A stretch of 64,000 nucleotides of DNA from an uncultured Pelagibacteraceae bacterium (GTDB lineage: Bacteria > Pseudomonadota > Alphaproteobacteria > Pelagibacterales > Pelagibacteraceae), in NCBI GenBank assembly GCA_902633585.1, contig CACPGZ010000001.1, forward strand, positions 62,001 through 126,000. The letters are read 5' to 3'. The notes beneath the pieces were generated by a model, which did not search any database, was not told the origin of the DNA, and was given only the letters and a program-made list of their open reading frames with translations. Position 1 is the first letter of the stretch, and the number at the start of each line of letters is the position of its first letter. Positions 43,453-52,694 of the stretch are shown in pieces. Position numbers and translations under genes: made by a program.

Positions 43453-44793
43453 ATGTTAGCAAGAATGTTTAAAAAGCTAACTTCTACTCTTACGGTAGTT
43501 GTAGCTTTATTTTCTTCAATCGCTTTACCTCAAACTGTATTTGGTGCTGAAACTCAATATTTTCCAGTAGCAAGTAGCCGTGTTGGACCTTACTCAGCAA
43601 TGGGAACTGGTTATTACGGAGCTCAAATTGATTACATGAATTACGTCAACATGACAGGTGGAGTCAATGGAGTTATGCTTACTTGGCAAGAGTGTGAAAC
43701 TGAGTATAACGCAGTAAAAACAGTTGAGTGTTATCAGCGACTTTTAGAAAAAGATGGTCAAAGAATAGTTGTGTTTGATACTTTAGGAACACCAGGAGCA
43801 TATGCAGTAATTAATCGTATGGCAAAAGACAATGTTGTTTTAGCTCAATACGGTTACGGAAGAACTGACGGTGCTGACGGAAGAGTATGGCCTTGGGTAT
43901 TTAATGCTGCAAGTCACTACTGGTCACAGATAGCTGTTAAATTAAAATTTATGGCACAGATCGAGGGCGGAATTGATAAGATGAAAGGTAAAAAAATCGT
44001 TCACTTACACATTGACTCTGCTTACGGTAGAGAGCCATTACCAGCAATGAGAAAAATTTGTAATGACTGGGGAGTTGAGTTGATTGAAATATCAATCCCA
44101 CCTCCAGGTCTTGAACAACAATCTCAGTGGCTGCAAATCAGAAAAGAAAAACCTGATTGGGTTACTTTCTGGGGAGCAGGTTCTGGAATGAATTCAACAG
44201 CAATGACTAATGCTGCTAGAATAAATTTCCCAAGAGATAGAATGATGTATGTAACTTTCGGTGCTGCCGAAGAGGACATGTATCCGGCAGGTGATGCAGC
44301 TAAGGGAACTTACGCTGTAGCAAATGCTTTGCCTGGAGAATATCCTTTGGTTAAAGCAATCAAAGATAAAGTATATGGTTCAGGTAAAGGAAACTTAGCG
44401 GATCCAAATAGGATTGGTTCAGTTTACTGGAACAGAGGACTAGGTGCTGCTGTAATGTGGATTGAGGGCTTAAGAAATGCTCAAAAAATGCACAACAAAG
44501 TTGGTAAGGCAGTTACTGGTGCTGAGTTCAGAGATGGTTACGAAGCTATCAACATGAATGAAGCAAGAATGAAAGAGTTAGGTGTTGACGGAATGTTAGC
44601 TCCATTCTCTATTTCTTGTGCGAACCATGAAGGTGCTGGTAAGTTTGCTGTAATGCAGTGGGATGGAACTAAATTCAATCAGGTAACTGGTTGGGAAGCT
44701 CCAGGCGATCCTGCATTTATTAGAGGTCTTGTAGAGGCGTCTGCAGCTAAATTTGCTAAAGAGAACAACATTACACCAAAAAAATGTGGTTAA
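43453..44793 (+). CDS. branched-chain-type amino acid ABC transporter substrate-binding protein
   Basis: 446 residues. The signal peptide (about 1-31, ending VFGAE) is followed by a type I periplasmic-binding fold: YFPVASSRVGPYSAMGTGYY, TWQECETEYNAVKTVECYQR and later SVYWNRGLGAAVMW. Four cysteines (CETEY, VECYQR, CANHEG, KKCG) could form disulfides. Ribosome binding site GGAGG lies 4 bases before ATG 43453. It captures an amino acid or related compound for the LivFGHM-type transporter encoded downstream. The ligand cannot be read from the sequence; length is longer than LivK (near 370). Confidence 0.9.
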   Translation: MLARMFKKLTSTLTVVVALFSSIALPQTVFGAETQYFPVASSRVGPYSAMGTGYYGAQIDYMNYVNMTGGVNGVMLTWQECETEYNAVKTVECYQRLLEKDGQRIVVFDTLGTPGAYAVINRMAKDNVVLAQYGYGRTDGADGRVWPWVFNAASHYWSQIAVKLKFMAQIEGGIDKMKGKKIVHLHIDSAYGREPLPAMRKICNDWGVELIEISIPPPGLEQQSQWLQIRKEKPDWVTFWGAGSGMNSTAMTNAARINFPRDRMMYVTFGAAEEDMYPAGDAAKGTYAVANALPGEYPLVKAIKDKVYGSGKGNLADPNRIGSVYWNRGLGAAVMWIEGLRNAQKMHNKVGKAVTGAEFRDGYEAINMNEARMKELGVDGMLAPFSISCANHEGAGKFAVMQWDGTKFNQVTGWEAPGDPAFIRGLVEASAAKFAKENNITPKKCG

Positions 44794-44822
44794 TTAATTT
44801 AGAGATAAATTAATACTAATCT

Positions 44823-44867
44823 GAGGGGGTGTTTAAATAATTTAATTATTTAAACTCCCCCTTTAAA
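44823..44867 (+). terminator. long hairpin between binding-protein and transporter genes
   Basis: AGGGGG pairs with CCCCCT and, inside, GTTTAAATAA (44831-44840) pairs with TTATTTAAAC; the loop is about five bases. The stem begins 30 bases after the binding-protein stop. TTT and then AAATAA follow. It may attenuate transcription or protect the upstream message, so that the binding protein is made in excess. Confidence 0.7.
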
Positions 44868-44898
44868 TAAAATTTAATTTAATATAAAAGAAAGCTTA

Positions 44899-45714
44899 AT
44901 GAGTAACAGTTCAGCAAATATTCTAGACATAAAAAATATTGAGGTCAGATATGATGATGTTATTTTAGCTTTACACGATGTATCTTTGAAAGTTCCTAAA
45001 GGAAAAGTAGTTGCATTATTAGGAGCAAACGGAGCAGGAAAAAGTACTACATTAAAAGCAGTTTCAACTATGTTAGCTTCAGAAAGAGGCAAGGTTACAA
45101 ATGGTTCAATTGAATATGATGGAAACTCAATAAATAAACAAACTCCTTCGCAAATGGTTGGGCTCGGAATGGTCCAAGTATTAGAAGGTAGAAGATGTTT
45201 TGGTCATCTTACTGTAGAGGAAAATATAATTTCAGGAGCATACTCAAGAAAATTATCTAAAAGTGATATTAATCAAGAATTAGAGAAAATTTATACTTAT
45301 TTTATAAGACTAAAAGAAAGAAGAAAAAGTCAAGCAGCATTCACTTCAGGTGGAGAGCAACAAATGATAGCGGTTGCAAGAGCTATGATGGCTAAACCAA
45401 AAATGTTATTATTGGATGAGCCAACAATGGGTCTAGCACCTCAGTTAGTTGCTGAGATTTTTAACATTGTAAAAGAATTAAACACAAAAGAGGGTGTTAG
45501 TATTTTACTTGCTGAGCAAAACACTAACGTCGCACTAAAAAATTCAGATTATGGCTATATTATTGAGACTGGTAGAGTTATGCTAGATGGTACTGCGCAA
45601 AGTTTGTTAAATGACGATAAAGTGAAAGAATTATATTTAGGAATTTCAAAGAAAGGTAGAAAAAATTTTAGAGATGTTCTTAAAGAAGAAAGTTTAAAAA
45701 AAAGAAGTAATTAA
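44899..45714 (+). CDS. livF: amino acid ABC transporter ATP-binding protein (LivF-like)
   Basis: 271 residues. Walker A GANGAGKST is at 42-50, the C-loop SGGEQQ follows FT near residue 153, and Walker B LLLLDEPTMGLAP near 170. The GMVQVLEGRRCFGHLTV stretch is typical of LivF. Gene order (LivF before LivG) is reversed from E. coli but common in this group. It powers uptake together with LivG and two permeases. The leader includes the downstream part of the attenuator-like hairpin. Confidence 0.93.
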   Translation: MSNSSANILDIKNIEVRYDDVILALHDVSLKVPKGKVVALLGANGAGKSTTLKAVSTMLASERGKVTNGSIEYDGNSINKQTPSQMVGLGMVQVLEGRRCFGHLTVEENIISGAYSRKLSKSDINQELEKIYTYFIRLKERRKSQAAFTSGGEQQMIAVARAMMAKPKMLLLDEPTMGLAPQLVAEIFNIVKELNTKEGVSILLAEQNTNVALKNSDYGYIIETGRVMLDGTAQSLLNDDKVKELYLGISKKGRKNFRDVLKEESLKKRSN

Positions 45715-45716
45715 AG

Positions 45717-46511
45717 ATGGAATACGAAAGAAAATTTAAGATAGGAGAACCAATATTAGAGGTAAATAACATATCTCTCTCTTTTGGTGGTGTTAAGGCA
45801 ATAACTGACACTTCTTTCAATGTACTTGAGCACGAAGTTAGAGCAATAATTGGACCTAATGGAGCTGGAAAAAGCTCAATGTTAAATTGTATTAATGGAA
45901 TTTATAAGCCTCAACAAGGAACCGTTTCTTTTAAAGGAAAACAAATACCTGATATTACTCCAAATATTATGGCACAAATGGGTTTATCTAGAACTTTCCA
46001 AAACTTAGCTCTTTTTAAAAGAATGTCAGTTTTAGACAACATTTTAGTTGGCAGGAAACTTCATACAAAAACAAATTTTCTTGAGGTCGCTTTACAACTT
46101 CCTAAAGTAAAAAAAGAAGAAAAATTAAACAGGGATAGATCAGAGGAAATAATTAGTTTTTTAGAAATTGAAAATATTAAAGATACACCAGTTGGAAAAC
46201 TTCCTTATGGACTACAAAAAAAAGTTGAGTTAGGTCGAGCTCTTGCAACAGACTCTTCAATAATTTTATTAGACGAGCCAATGGCAGGAATGAACGTTGA
46301 AGAAAAAAGAGATATGTGTAGATTTATTTTAAAAGTAAATGATGAACTTGGTACTACCATGGTTCTTATTGAGCATGATATGGGAGTAGTTATGGATATA
46401 TCAGACAGAGTGGTTGTACTTGATTATGGCAAAGTTATTGGCGATGGAACACCAGATGAAATAATGGCAAATCAAAAAGTTATAGACGCTTATTTAGGAG
46501 TAGAACACTAG
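45717..46511 (+). CDS. livG: amino acid ABC transporter ATP-binding protein (LivG-like)
   Basis: 264 residues. LivG signatures are present: GPNGAGKSSMLNCINGIYKP, SRTFQNLALFKRMSVLDNIL, the unusual C-loop YGLQKKVELGRAL and DEPMAGMNVEEK. It pairs with LivF to form the ATPase dimer. Two bases separate it from livF and 9 from the first permease gene, all in one operon. Confidence 0.94.
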   Translation: MEYERKFKIGEPILEVNNISLSFGGVKAITDTSFNVLEHEVRAIIGPNGAGKSSMLNCINGIYKPQQGTVSFKGKQIPDITPNIMAQMGLSRTFQNLALFKRMSVLDNILVGRKLHTKTNFLEVALQLPKVKKEEKLNRDRSEEIISFLEIENIKDTPVGKLPYGLQKKVELGRALATDSSIILLDEPMAGMNVEEKRDMCRFILKVNDELGTTMVLIEHDMGVVMDISDRVVVLDYGKVIGDGTPDEIMANQKVIDAYLGVEH

Positions 46512-46520
46512 GATAAACAT

Positions 46521-47429
46521 ATGGTTGATGAATTATTATTTTTCATGGAAGTTGTAGTTGGCGGTTTGCTTGCTGGTACGATGTACTCTCTAGTCGCTTT
46601 AGGATTCGTTCTAATTTTTAAAGCCTCAGCTACGTTTAACTTCTCACAAGGGGCTATGGTTTTCTTCTCAGTGCTTGCCTTTTGTGGTTTCATGCAAGAT
46701 TTTAATATACCTTTTGTACTTGCATTTATTTTGGCTGCTCTTTTGATGGTAGTGGTTGGTTTATGTACTGAAAGATTAGTTTTAAGACCTCTGATGAATG
46801 CTAGCGAAGACACAGTACTAATGGCTACAATCGGTCTAGGGTATGTTTTAGAAGGACTTGCTCAAGCAGCATGGGGAGTAGAAGTAAGAAGACTAGATTT
46901 GGGTATTGGAGACTTTCCAGTACCGTGGATCGCTGATAATTTAAAACTATTTATTAGTGCGCTTGATATTTTTGCAGGATTAGTGGCAGCTTTAATGATT
47001 ATTGGTTTATTCCTTTTATTCAAATTTACAAAAATTGGTCTCGGTTTAAGAGCTGTAGCAGATGATGCGGGTGCTGCTAGTTCAATAGGTATACCTTTAA
47101 AACATATTATGTTATTAGTTTGGTCAGCTGCCGGAGTTGTAGCTTTAGTCGCTGGGTGTATGTGGGGTGCAAGAGCTGGTGTTCAATTTGCTTTAGTTGA
47201 TTTAGCATTAAAAGCTTTACCAGTCTTAATTATAGGTGGTTTCTCGTCTATTCCAGGTGCAATTGTAGGTGGCTTAATTATTGGTGCAACAGAAAAAGTA
47301 TTAGAAGTTTATATTGGACCATTTTTTGGAGGAGCAATTGAGGGATGGGCTCCTTACGTATTAGCAATATTCTTTTTATTATATAGACCAGAAGGTTTAT
47401 TTGGAGAAAAAATCATTAGGAGAGTTTAA
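46521..47429 (+). CDS. livH: amino acid ABC transporter permease (LivH-like)
   Basis: 302 residues with about eight membrane helices, starting VVGGLLAGTMYSLVALGFVL and containing the family stretch RAVADDAGAASSIGIPLKHI and IGGFSSIPGAIVGGLIIGATEK. It forms half of the membrane channel with the LivM-like protein encoded next, 3 bases later. Confidence 0.94.
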   Translation: MVDELLFFMEVVVGGLLAGTMYSLVALGFVLIFKASATFNFSQGAMVFFSVLAFCGFMQDFNIPFVLAFILAALLMVVVGLCTERLVLRPLMNASEDTVLMATIGLGYVLEGLAQAAWGVEVRRLDLGIGDFPVPWIADNLKLFISALDIFAGLVAALMIIGLFLLFKFTKIGLGLRAVADDAGAASSIGIPLKHIMLLVWSAAGVVALVAGCMWGARAGVQFALVDLALKALPVLIIGGFSSIPGAIVGGLIIGATEKVLEVYIGPFFGGAIEGWAPYVLAIFFLLYRPEGLFGEKIIRRV

Positions 47430-47432
47430 TTT

Positions 47433-48503
47433 ATGAAACCAGTTTTTATGACTTACACAAAAAAAGACCTAATTAACTTAGCTGTTTGTATGGTTCTAAG
47501 TGTATTAGTAATACCAACATTTATTACAACAGAATATTGGTACACCTCCATATTAATTCCTTGGCTTTGCTTAGCCTTAGCTACAATTGGACAACAAGTT
47601 GTTATGGGTTATACAGGACAATTAGCTTTGGGAGCAGCTGGCTTTATGGCTGCTGGTGCTTTTGCAATGTTTAACCTTATTTTGCGAGTGCCTGACCTTG
47701 GTTTTGTAGGCTCACTAATAGTGTCAGGTTTGATTGCAGCAGCTTTTGGAATTTTGTTTGGTCTACCAAGTTTAAAAGTAAGAGGAATTTATCTGATGGT
47801 GGCAACTCTAGCTTCACAGTTTTTTATCATATGGATGATCGATAAATTTGGTTGGTTTAAAAACTACGACTCATCAGGAATTATTACTGCCCAAGACATA
47901 GTCATCTTAGGAAAACCATTTACGACTCCATTAGCGATGTATTTTGTATGTTTAGCTGTTACAACAGTTTTAACTTTATTGGCTATGAACATGGCGAGAG
48001 GAAGTACGGGCAGGAATTGGATGGCAGTTAGAGATATGGATATCGCTGCAGAGTCTATGGGAGTTTCATTATTAAAAACCAAAGTCCAGGCATTTGCTAT
48101 CAGTGCGTTTTATTGTGGAGTAGCTGGTGCTCTTTTTGCATTTTGTTATCTTAAATCTCTTGAGCCAGTCGCTTTTGATATTAAATTATCTTTTAAAATA
48201 TTATTTATGTGTATCTTAGGTGGACTTGGCACAATAAATGGTGCTTTTATTGGAGCAGCTTTCATCTTACTTTTTCCAGTTCTTTTGAACTCTGTAGGAA
48301 ACAATGTATTTCACGGAGCTATTGATGCTACAATTATTTCATCAATTGAACAGGTAATATTTGGTGGTTTAATGATTATATTTATGATTTACGAACCTTT
48401 AGGGATGGCCAAGTTATGGGAAAATATAAAACAAAAAATAAGTTTGAAGTTCCAATCCTCGAATGTCAAAGATTTGAAATCTTCTTTAAGTAAAAAATCT
48501 TAA
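47433..48503 (+). CDS. livM: amino acid ABC transporter permease (LivM-like)
   Basis: 356 residues, about ten membrane helices. The signatures GQLALGAAGFMAAGAFAMF, the cytoplasmic RDMDIAAESMGVSLLKTK loop and ILGGLGTINGAFIGAAFILL are LivM-like. It completes the five-gene transporter. The tail ends in a serine/lysine-rich stretch. Substrate remains undetermined. Confidence 0.94.
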   Translation: MKPVFMTYTKKDLINLAVCMVLSVLVIPTFITTEYWYTSILIPWLCLALATIGQQVVMGYTGQLALGAAGFMAAGAFAMFNLILRVPDLGFVGSLIVSGLIAAAFGILFGLPSLKVRGIYLMVATLASQFFIIWMIDKFGWFKNYDSSGIITAQDIVILGKPFTTPLAMYFVCLAVTTVLTLLAMNMARGSTGRNWMAVRDMDIAAESMGVSLLKTKVQAFAISAFYCGVAGALFAFCYLKSLEPVAFDIKLSFKILFMCILGGLGTINGAFIGAAFILLFPVLLNSVGNNVFHGAIDATIISSIEQVIFGGLMIIFMIYEPLGMAKLWENIKQKISLKFQSSNVKDLKSSLSKKS

Positions 48504-48506
48504 TTA

Positions 48507-48590
48507 GTGGATAAAAAAAAACTAATCATTGCACTTTTAATAGGTATTATAATTGGATTTCTAGTAGAAAATAACTTCTTAGTTTTTTAA
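48507..48590 (+). CDS. possible 27-residue membrane peptide with GTG start
   Basis: GTG at 48507 opens 27 codons to TAA at 48590, 3 bases after livM. The peptide has a basic start (DKKK) and one hydrophobic helix (LIIALLIGIIIGFLV). It ends 5 bases before the convergent gpsA-like gene. Given its size and start codon it may be chance; a membrane microprotein at the end of a transporter operon is possible. Confidence 0.35.
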   Translation: MDKKKLIIALLIGIIIGFLVENNFLVF

Positions 48591-48595
48591 AAAAA

Positions 48596-49546
48596 TTAAA
48601 TTTTTTTGTTATGTATGATTGTTTTTAACATATGATACATCAAAGGAATTCTTTTTTTATCAATTTTTCTTAAGATATATGGAGCGATTTCTCTAGCCAG
48701 TTGCTCGCCCTCAACAGTATCTTTGGGCATAAACTTTTTTTTTGCTACTGCAAATGTAAAACCTTTACCAAGAAAGTCTCCCATTTTACTGTTTCTTCCA
48801 CCAATAGCACTTACGTACAAATCACCAATACCTGCAAGCCCTAATATTGTTGACACGTCTCCTTTAAAATATTTGATCAAAAATTTCATCTCATTCGCAC
48901 TTTTTTGAAATAAATCTGATCTAGTGTTTAAATTTTGACCTGAACCAATGATCATTGCGTATATATTCTTAATTGCTGAACAGATTTCAATACCAATAAT
49001 ATCTCTTGAAAATTCAGTTAAATAATACTTAGTAGATATAAGTTTTCCAATCCATTTGGCTATTTTTATATTTTTATTAGCAACAACTACACTTGTCTTA
49101 TTTTTATTTGCTAATTCTTTGGCTAAACAGGGCCCTTTTAATACTGATACATTTGCTGCACGATAATTATTTTTTAATAAATCTGAAATTGTTAAAATCT
49201 TTTTCTTTTTTTTATCAAACTTTAATCCTTTAGTGAGAACCAACAAAGGGGTTTTAATATTTAAATCTTTTAATTCTTTTCCAATAAAATCTATGCCTGC
49301 AAGACTTAGGGCAATTACTATTAAGTCAAATCTTTTCTTGAATATTTTTTTTGAATAATTTATAAATTTTAATTTTTTTGGAAGATTAATTTTTAAAGAG
49401 GGATGGAACTTTTTCTTTGAGTTAAGATTTTTAATAAAAATTTTATTATATGGTTCTGTGATAGTAACAAGATTATTGTTTTCTAAACAGGGAATTGAGA
49501 ACGCAGAGCCCATAGCTCCACCACCAATAATTAATATTTTACCCAT
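48596..49546 (-). CDS. gpsA: NAD(P)-dependent glycerol-3-phosphate dehydrogenase family protein
   Basis: 316 residues. Rossmann motif GGGAMG is at residues 8-13, then LTKGLKF, VLKGPCLAKELANK and GIEICSAIKNIYAMIIGSG with the catalytic lysine, plus GLAGIGDLYVSAIGGRNSKMG. It reduces DHAP to glycerol-3-phosphate for phospholipid synthesis. The sequence is rather divergent and lysine-rich, so a related dehydrogenase cannot be fully excluded. It is convergent with the amino acid transporter operon. Confidence 0.83.
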   Translation of the reverse strand: MGKILIIGGGAMGSAFSIPCLENNNLVTITEPYNKIFIKNLNSKKKFHPSLKINLPKKLKFINYSKKIFKKRFDLIVIALSLAGIDFIGKELKDLNIKTPLLVLTKGLKFDKKKKKILTISDLLKNNYRAANVSVLKGPCLAKELANKNKTSVVVANKNIKIAKWIGKLISTKYYLTEFSRDIIGIEICSAIKNIYAMIIGSGQNLNTRSDLFQKSANEMKFLIKYFKGDVSTILGLAGIGDLYVSAIGGRNSKMGDFLGKGFTFAVAKKKFMPKDTVEGEQLAREIAPYILRKIDKKRIPLMYHMLKTIIHNKKI

Positions 49547-49679
49547 ATAGTTTTATTAAATTTTAAAGTTATAAAAATTTCAACTATTACTTGAATGAAG
49601 CTTAACATAGAATTTCTAAATATAAAATTACTTATAATTTATATTAATATAGCTTTATTTATAGTTTGAATATAAAAAA

Positions 49680-49699
49680 AATTATCGTTAATGATAATT
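49680..49699. repeat. inverted repeat upstream of the DpaL-like gene
   Basis: aattatc and gataatt are perfect seven-base partners around gttaat (49680-49699), 23 bases before the start codon at 49723. It may be an operator; no regulator gene is adjacent, and the surrounding spacer is A/T-rich, so chance is possible. Confidence 0.35.
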
Positions 49700-49722
49700 C
49701 AATTTTAGCTTAAAAATTTAAA

Positions 49723-50844
49723 ATGCAAAACCGTAAATTTAAATACTCTAAATTTTTGTTAAATAAGAATTATAATTTTAATAGAGACTATGTTCTAAAA
49801 TATTTACCATCAAAATTTTTAATTGATGCTTATAAAAGTATATCAAAATGGAAAGGCTATCGTCCTACCCCTTTGTTAAATTTAAGTAAATTAAATAAAG
49901 ATTTAATGCTCAATAATATATTTTACAAGGACGAGTCAAAAAGATTTAATTTAAAATCTTTCAAGGCTTTAGGGGGTGCATATGCTGTGGAAAAAATCTC
50001 AAAAAAAAAAAATAAAATTACTGTCTCATCAGCAACAGCTGGAAATCATGGAAGATCAGTGGCCTGGGGGGCAAAAAAATTAAAATTAAAATGTAAAATT
50101 TTTGTCAGTCAACATGTAAGTAAAACAAGGGTAGATGAGATAGAAAAATTTGGTGCTGAGGTGATAAGAGTTAAAGGAAATTATGAAGACTCTTTAAGAA
50201 AATGCCAGAAATTATCAAAAAAAAATAATTGGAGTATCATACAGGATGTTTCAACAAAAAATTATAGATATATTCCCCAACTTACTATGGCAGGTTATTC
50301 TATTCTAATTAGGGAAGTCTCTAAACAAACTAATCAATATATCACTCATATATTTCTTCAAGCTGGTGTAGGAGGATTAGCTGCTGGTTTAGTGGCTGGA
50401 GTAGCAAAATACTTTAAGAGAATTCCTAAAATTATAGTTGTAGAACCAGATAGAGCTGATTGTGTACTCCAAAGTATAAAAGATAAAAAATTAAAAAAAA
50501 TAAAAATTAAAAAAGAAAGTATTATGGGCGGAATGTCATGTAATGAGATGTCTCTTGTACCATGGCAGATATTAAAAAAAGCAACAAATTGTTGTGTTTC
50601 GATTTCTGATAATAATGTAGCAAGAACAGTAGCTAAATTAAGAGATAAAAAATTTAGCAAAGCTTCGATAATAGGTGGTGAGTGCGCCACGCCTGGAATT
50701 ATTGCTTTAATTGGAATATGTAATAATAAAAAAACCAGGAAATTGATCAATCTTAATCAAAATTCAAATGTATTAGTAATAGGATGCGAAGGAAATGCAG
50801 ATGTCAAACTTTACAAACAACTGCTATCTAAGGGAAGAAGATAA
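49723..50844 (+). CDS. diaminopropionate ammonia-lyase-like PLP enzyme
   Basis: 373 residues of the fold-type II PLP group. Lys81 in KSFKALGGAYAVEK binds the cofactor; ATAGNHGRSVAWGA and LQAGVGGLAAGLVAG bind phosphate, and GCEGNADVKLY ends the protein. These are typical for DpaL, which degrades 2,3-diaminopropionate to pyruvate and ammonia. The inverted repeat upstream may control it. The photolyase gene follows after 9 bases on the same strand. Confidence 0.82.
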   Translation: MQNRKFKYSKFLLNKNYNFNRDYVLKYLPSKFLIDAYKSISKWKGYRPTPLLNLSKLNKDLMLNNIFYKDESKRFNLKSFKALGGAYAVEKISKKKNKITVSSATAGNHGRSVAWGAKKLKLKCKIFVSQHVSKTRVDEIEKFGAEVIRVKGNYEDSLRKCQKLSKKNNWSIIQDVSTKNYRYIPQLTMAGYSILIREVSKQTNQYITHIFLQAGVGGLAAGLVAGVAKYFKRIPKIIVVEPDRADCVLQSIKDKKLKKIKIKKESIMGGMSCNEMSLVPWQILKKATNCCVSISDNNVARTVAKLRDKKFSKASIIGGECATPGIIALIGICNNKKTRKLINLNQNSNVLVIGCEGNADVKLYKQLLSKGRR

Positions 50845-50853
50845 AAAATTTAT

Positions 50854-52275
50854 ATGACAAAAAATGCTATTACGTGGATAAGAGAGGACTTTAGAATTGA
50901 AAATAACCCTGCTCTATCTTACGCAACTCAAAATCATGAGAATGTACTCGCTCTCTTCATTTATAACAAAAATGATTTTGATAACAAAAGAGAGGCCCAA
51001 AAATGGTGGCTTTCAAAATCTCTTGAAACATTTAGATCTGAATTATCTAGATACAAAGTAAATCTTGAGATACTAGCGGGAGATGAGCTTGACGTATTTT
51101 CAAAAATTAAAAAAAGAGACGATTTTTCAGTATATTGGAATAAAATTTACGAGCCTGACGTAATTGCAAAAGGAAAAAAAATTAGAGACACTTTCCTTAA
51201 AAATGAAATTCAATTTAAATATTTCAAAGGTAATATTTTAAATGAATTTCAAGAAATTACTAAGAACGACGGGACACCTTTTAAAGTATTTACTCCTTTC
51301 TGGAGAAATGCAGAACAAAAATATTTGGGCCTACCACCAAGTAAAAATTATATTGTTAAGAAAAAAAATAAAATGATTTCCTTTTTTAAAAAGTGCATTG
51401 AGCCAAAAAATATTTTACCAAAAGAAAACTGGTATAAAAAATTTGAGGATTATTGGAAAGTTTCAGAAAACGACTCAAAAAAAATCCTAAACAATCTTAT
51501 CGATAATAAAATTAAAGAATACGGGGTTGCAAGAGACTACCCTTCTATTGAGGGTACTTCTAGATTATCTCCTTACATAAAACACGGACAAATACATGTA
51601 AGCACTATTTGGGAAAAATGTAATGATACTAAATCTAAAGGTATTGGTTATAGAAAGTATGTTAATGAATTAGGTTGGCGCGAGTTCTCCCACAGCTTGA
51701 TTAATTATTTTCCTGAATTCCTAAAAGGTAATTACAGAAAAGAATTTGATAAATTCCCGTGGGTAAAAAATGAAAAGTTTTTAAAAGCTTGGAAATCGGG
51801 AATGACTGGTTATCCGATTGTTGATGCTGGAATGAGAGAATTATATGAAACAGGTTGGATGCATAACAGAATAAGGATGGTGGTTGGTTCTTTTTTAGTT
51901 AAACATCTAAGAATTAATTGGACTGAGGGTGAAAAACATTTTAGGAATTGTTTACTTGATTTTAATAAAGCCAATAATGTAGCTCAGTGGCAATGGGTTG
52001 CGGGTTGCGGAGCGGATGCAGCTCCTTATTTCAGAATTTTTAATCCTATTCTTCAAGGTGAAAAATTTGATAAAGAAGGAAAATACGTAAAAAAATGGGT
52101 ACCAGAATTAAACAAAGTTCCACAAAAATTTATTCATAAACCCTGGGAAATGGAAGTGAAGTATCAACAAGCAATAAATACAATCATAGGTAAAGATTAT
52201 CCAAATCCAATAGTAATACATGAAGAGGCTAGAGCATCAGCATTAAAAGCTTTTCAGAGTTTAAAAAAAAATTAA
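50854..52275 (+). CDS. phrB: deoxyribodipyrimidine photolyase
   Basis: 473 residues. Repairs UV-induced cyclobutane pyrimidine dimers using light. The N-terminal antenna domain opens ITWIREDFRIENNPALSYA and the FAD-binding C-terminal domain has the invariant ETGWMHNRIRMVVGSFLVKH, WQWVAGCGADAAPYFRIFNP with the tryptophan pair. Class I CPD type is more likely than cryptochrome because the full repair-pocket stretch is kept. It suits a surface-ocean organism. Confidence 0.95.
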   Translation: MTKNAITWIREDFRIENNPALSYATQNHENVLALFIYNKNDFDNKREAQKWWLSKSLETFRSELSRYKVNLEILAGDELDVFSKIKKRDDFSVYWNKIYEPDVIAKGKKIRDTFLKNEIQFKYFKGNILNEFQEITKNDGTPFKVFTPFWRNAEQKYLGLPPSKNYIVKKKNKMISFFKKCIEPKNILPKENWYKKFEDYWKVSENDSKKILNNLIDNKIKEYGVARDYPSIEGTSRLSPYIKHGQIHVSTIWEKCNDTKSKGIGYRKYVNELGWREFSHSLINYFPEFLKGNYRKEFDKFPWVKNEKFLKAWKSGMTGYPIVDAGMRELYETGWMHNRIRMVVGSFLVKHLRINWTEGEKHFRNCLLDFNKANNVAQWQWVAGCGADAAPYFRIFNPILQGEKFDKEGKYVKKWVPELNKVPQKFIHKPWEMEVKYQQAINTIIGKDYPNPIVIHEEARASALKAFQSLKKN

Positions 52276-52694
52276 ATTTCTCCTAAAAAATGATGAATTA
52301 TTGTTCTCTTCTGCGGGCTTAATCTGTGCTCAAATAAATATATACCTTGCCAGGTTCCAAGTAATAATACTCCATTTTCAACACTAAGAGAAATTTGATT
52401 ATTTGTTAAACTAGATTTTATGTGTGCAGGCATATCGTCTTTTCCCTCAGTTGTATGGACATATAACTTGTTATCCATCGGTGCCAGTTTGTTAAAATAA
52501 TTTATCAAGTCGGTTTGAACATCTGGATCCGCATTTTCTTGAATGATTAAAGAAGCGCTAGTGTGTTGAATGCTTAAATTAAGAATACCATTTTTAAACT
52601 TATTTGTTTTTATCCAATTGATTGTTTGATCAGTAAATTCATATAACTTTTGTCCATCAGTATTAATTTTAAAGTTATTGAATTTTTGTATCAT
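52272..52694 (-). CDS. yjbQ: YjbQ/UPF0047 family protein
   Basis: 140 residues. GILNLSIQHTSASLIIQENADPDVQTDL is the family's core, followed by HIKSSLTNNQISLSVENG and the final GTWQGIYLFEHR. Members have weak secondary thiamine-phosphate synthase activity, so a link to thiamine is possible but not shown. It is the last gene of the minus-strand run from csaA and overlaps the zapE gene by 4 bases. Confidence 0.9.
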   Translation of the reverse strand: MIQKFNNFKINTDGQKLYEFTDQTINWIKTNKFKNGILNLSIQHTSASLIIQENADPDVQTDLINYFNKLAPMDNKLYVHTTEGKDDMPAHIKSSLTNNQISLSVENGVLLLGTWQGIYLFEHRLSPQKRTIIHHFLGEI

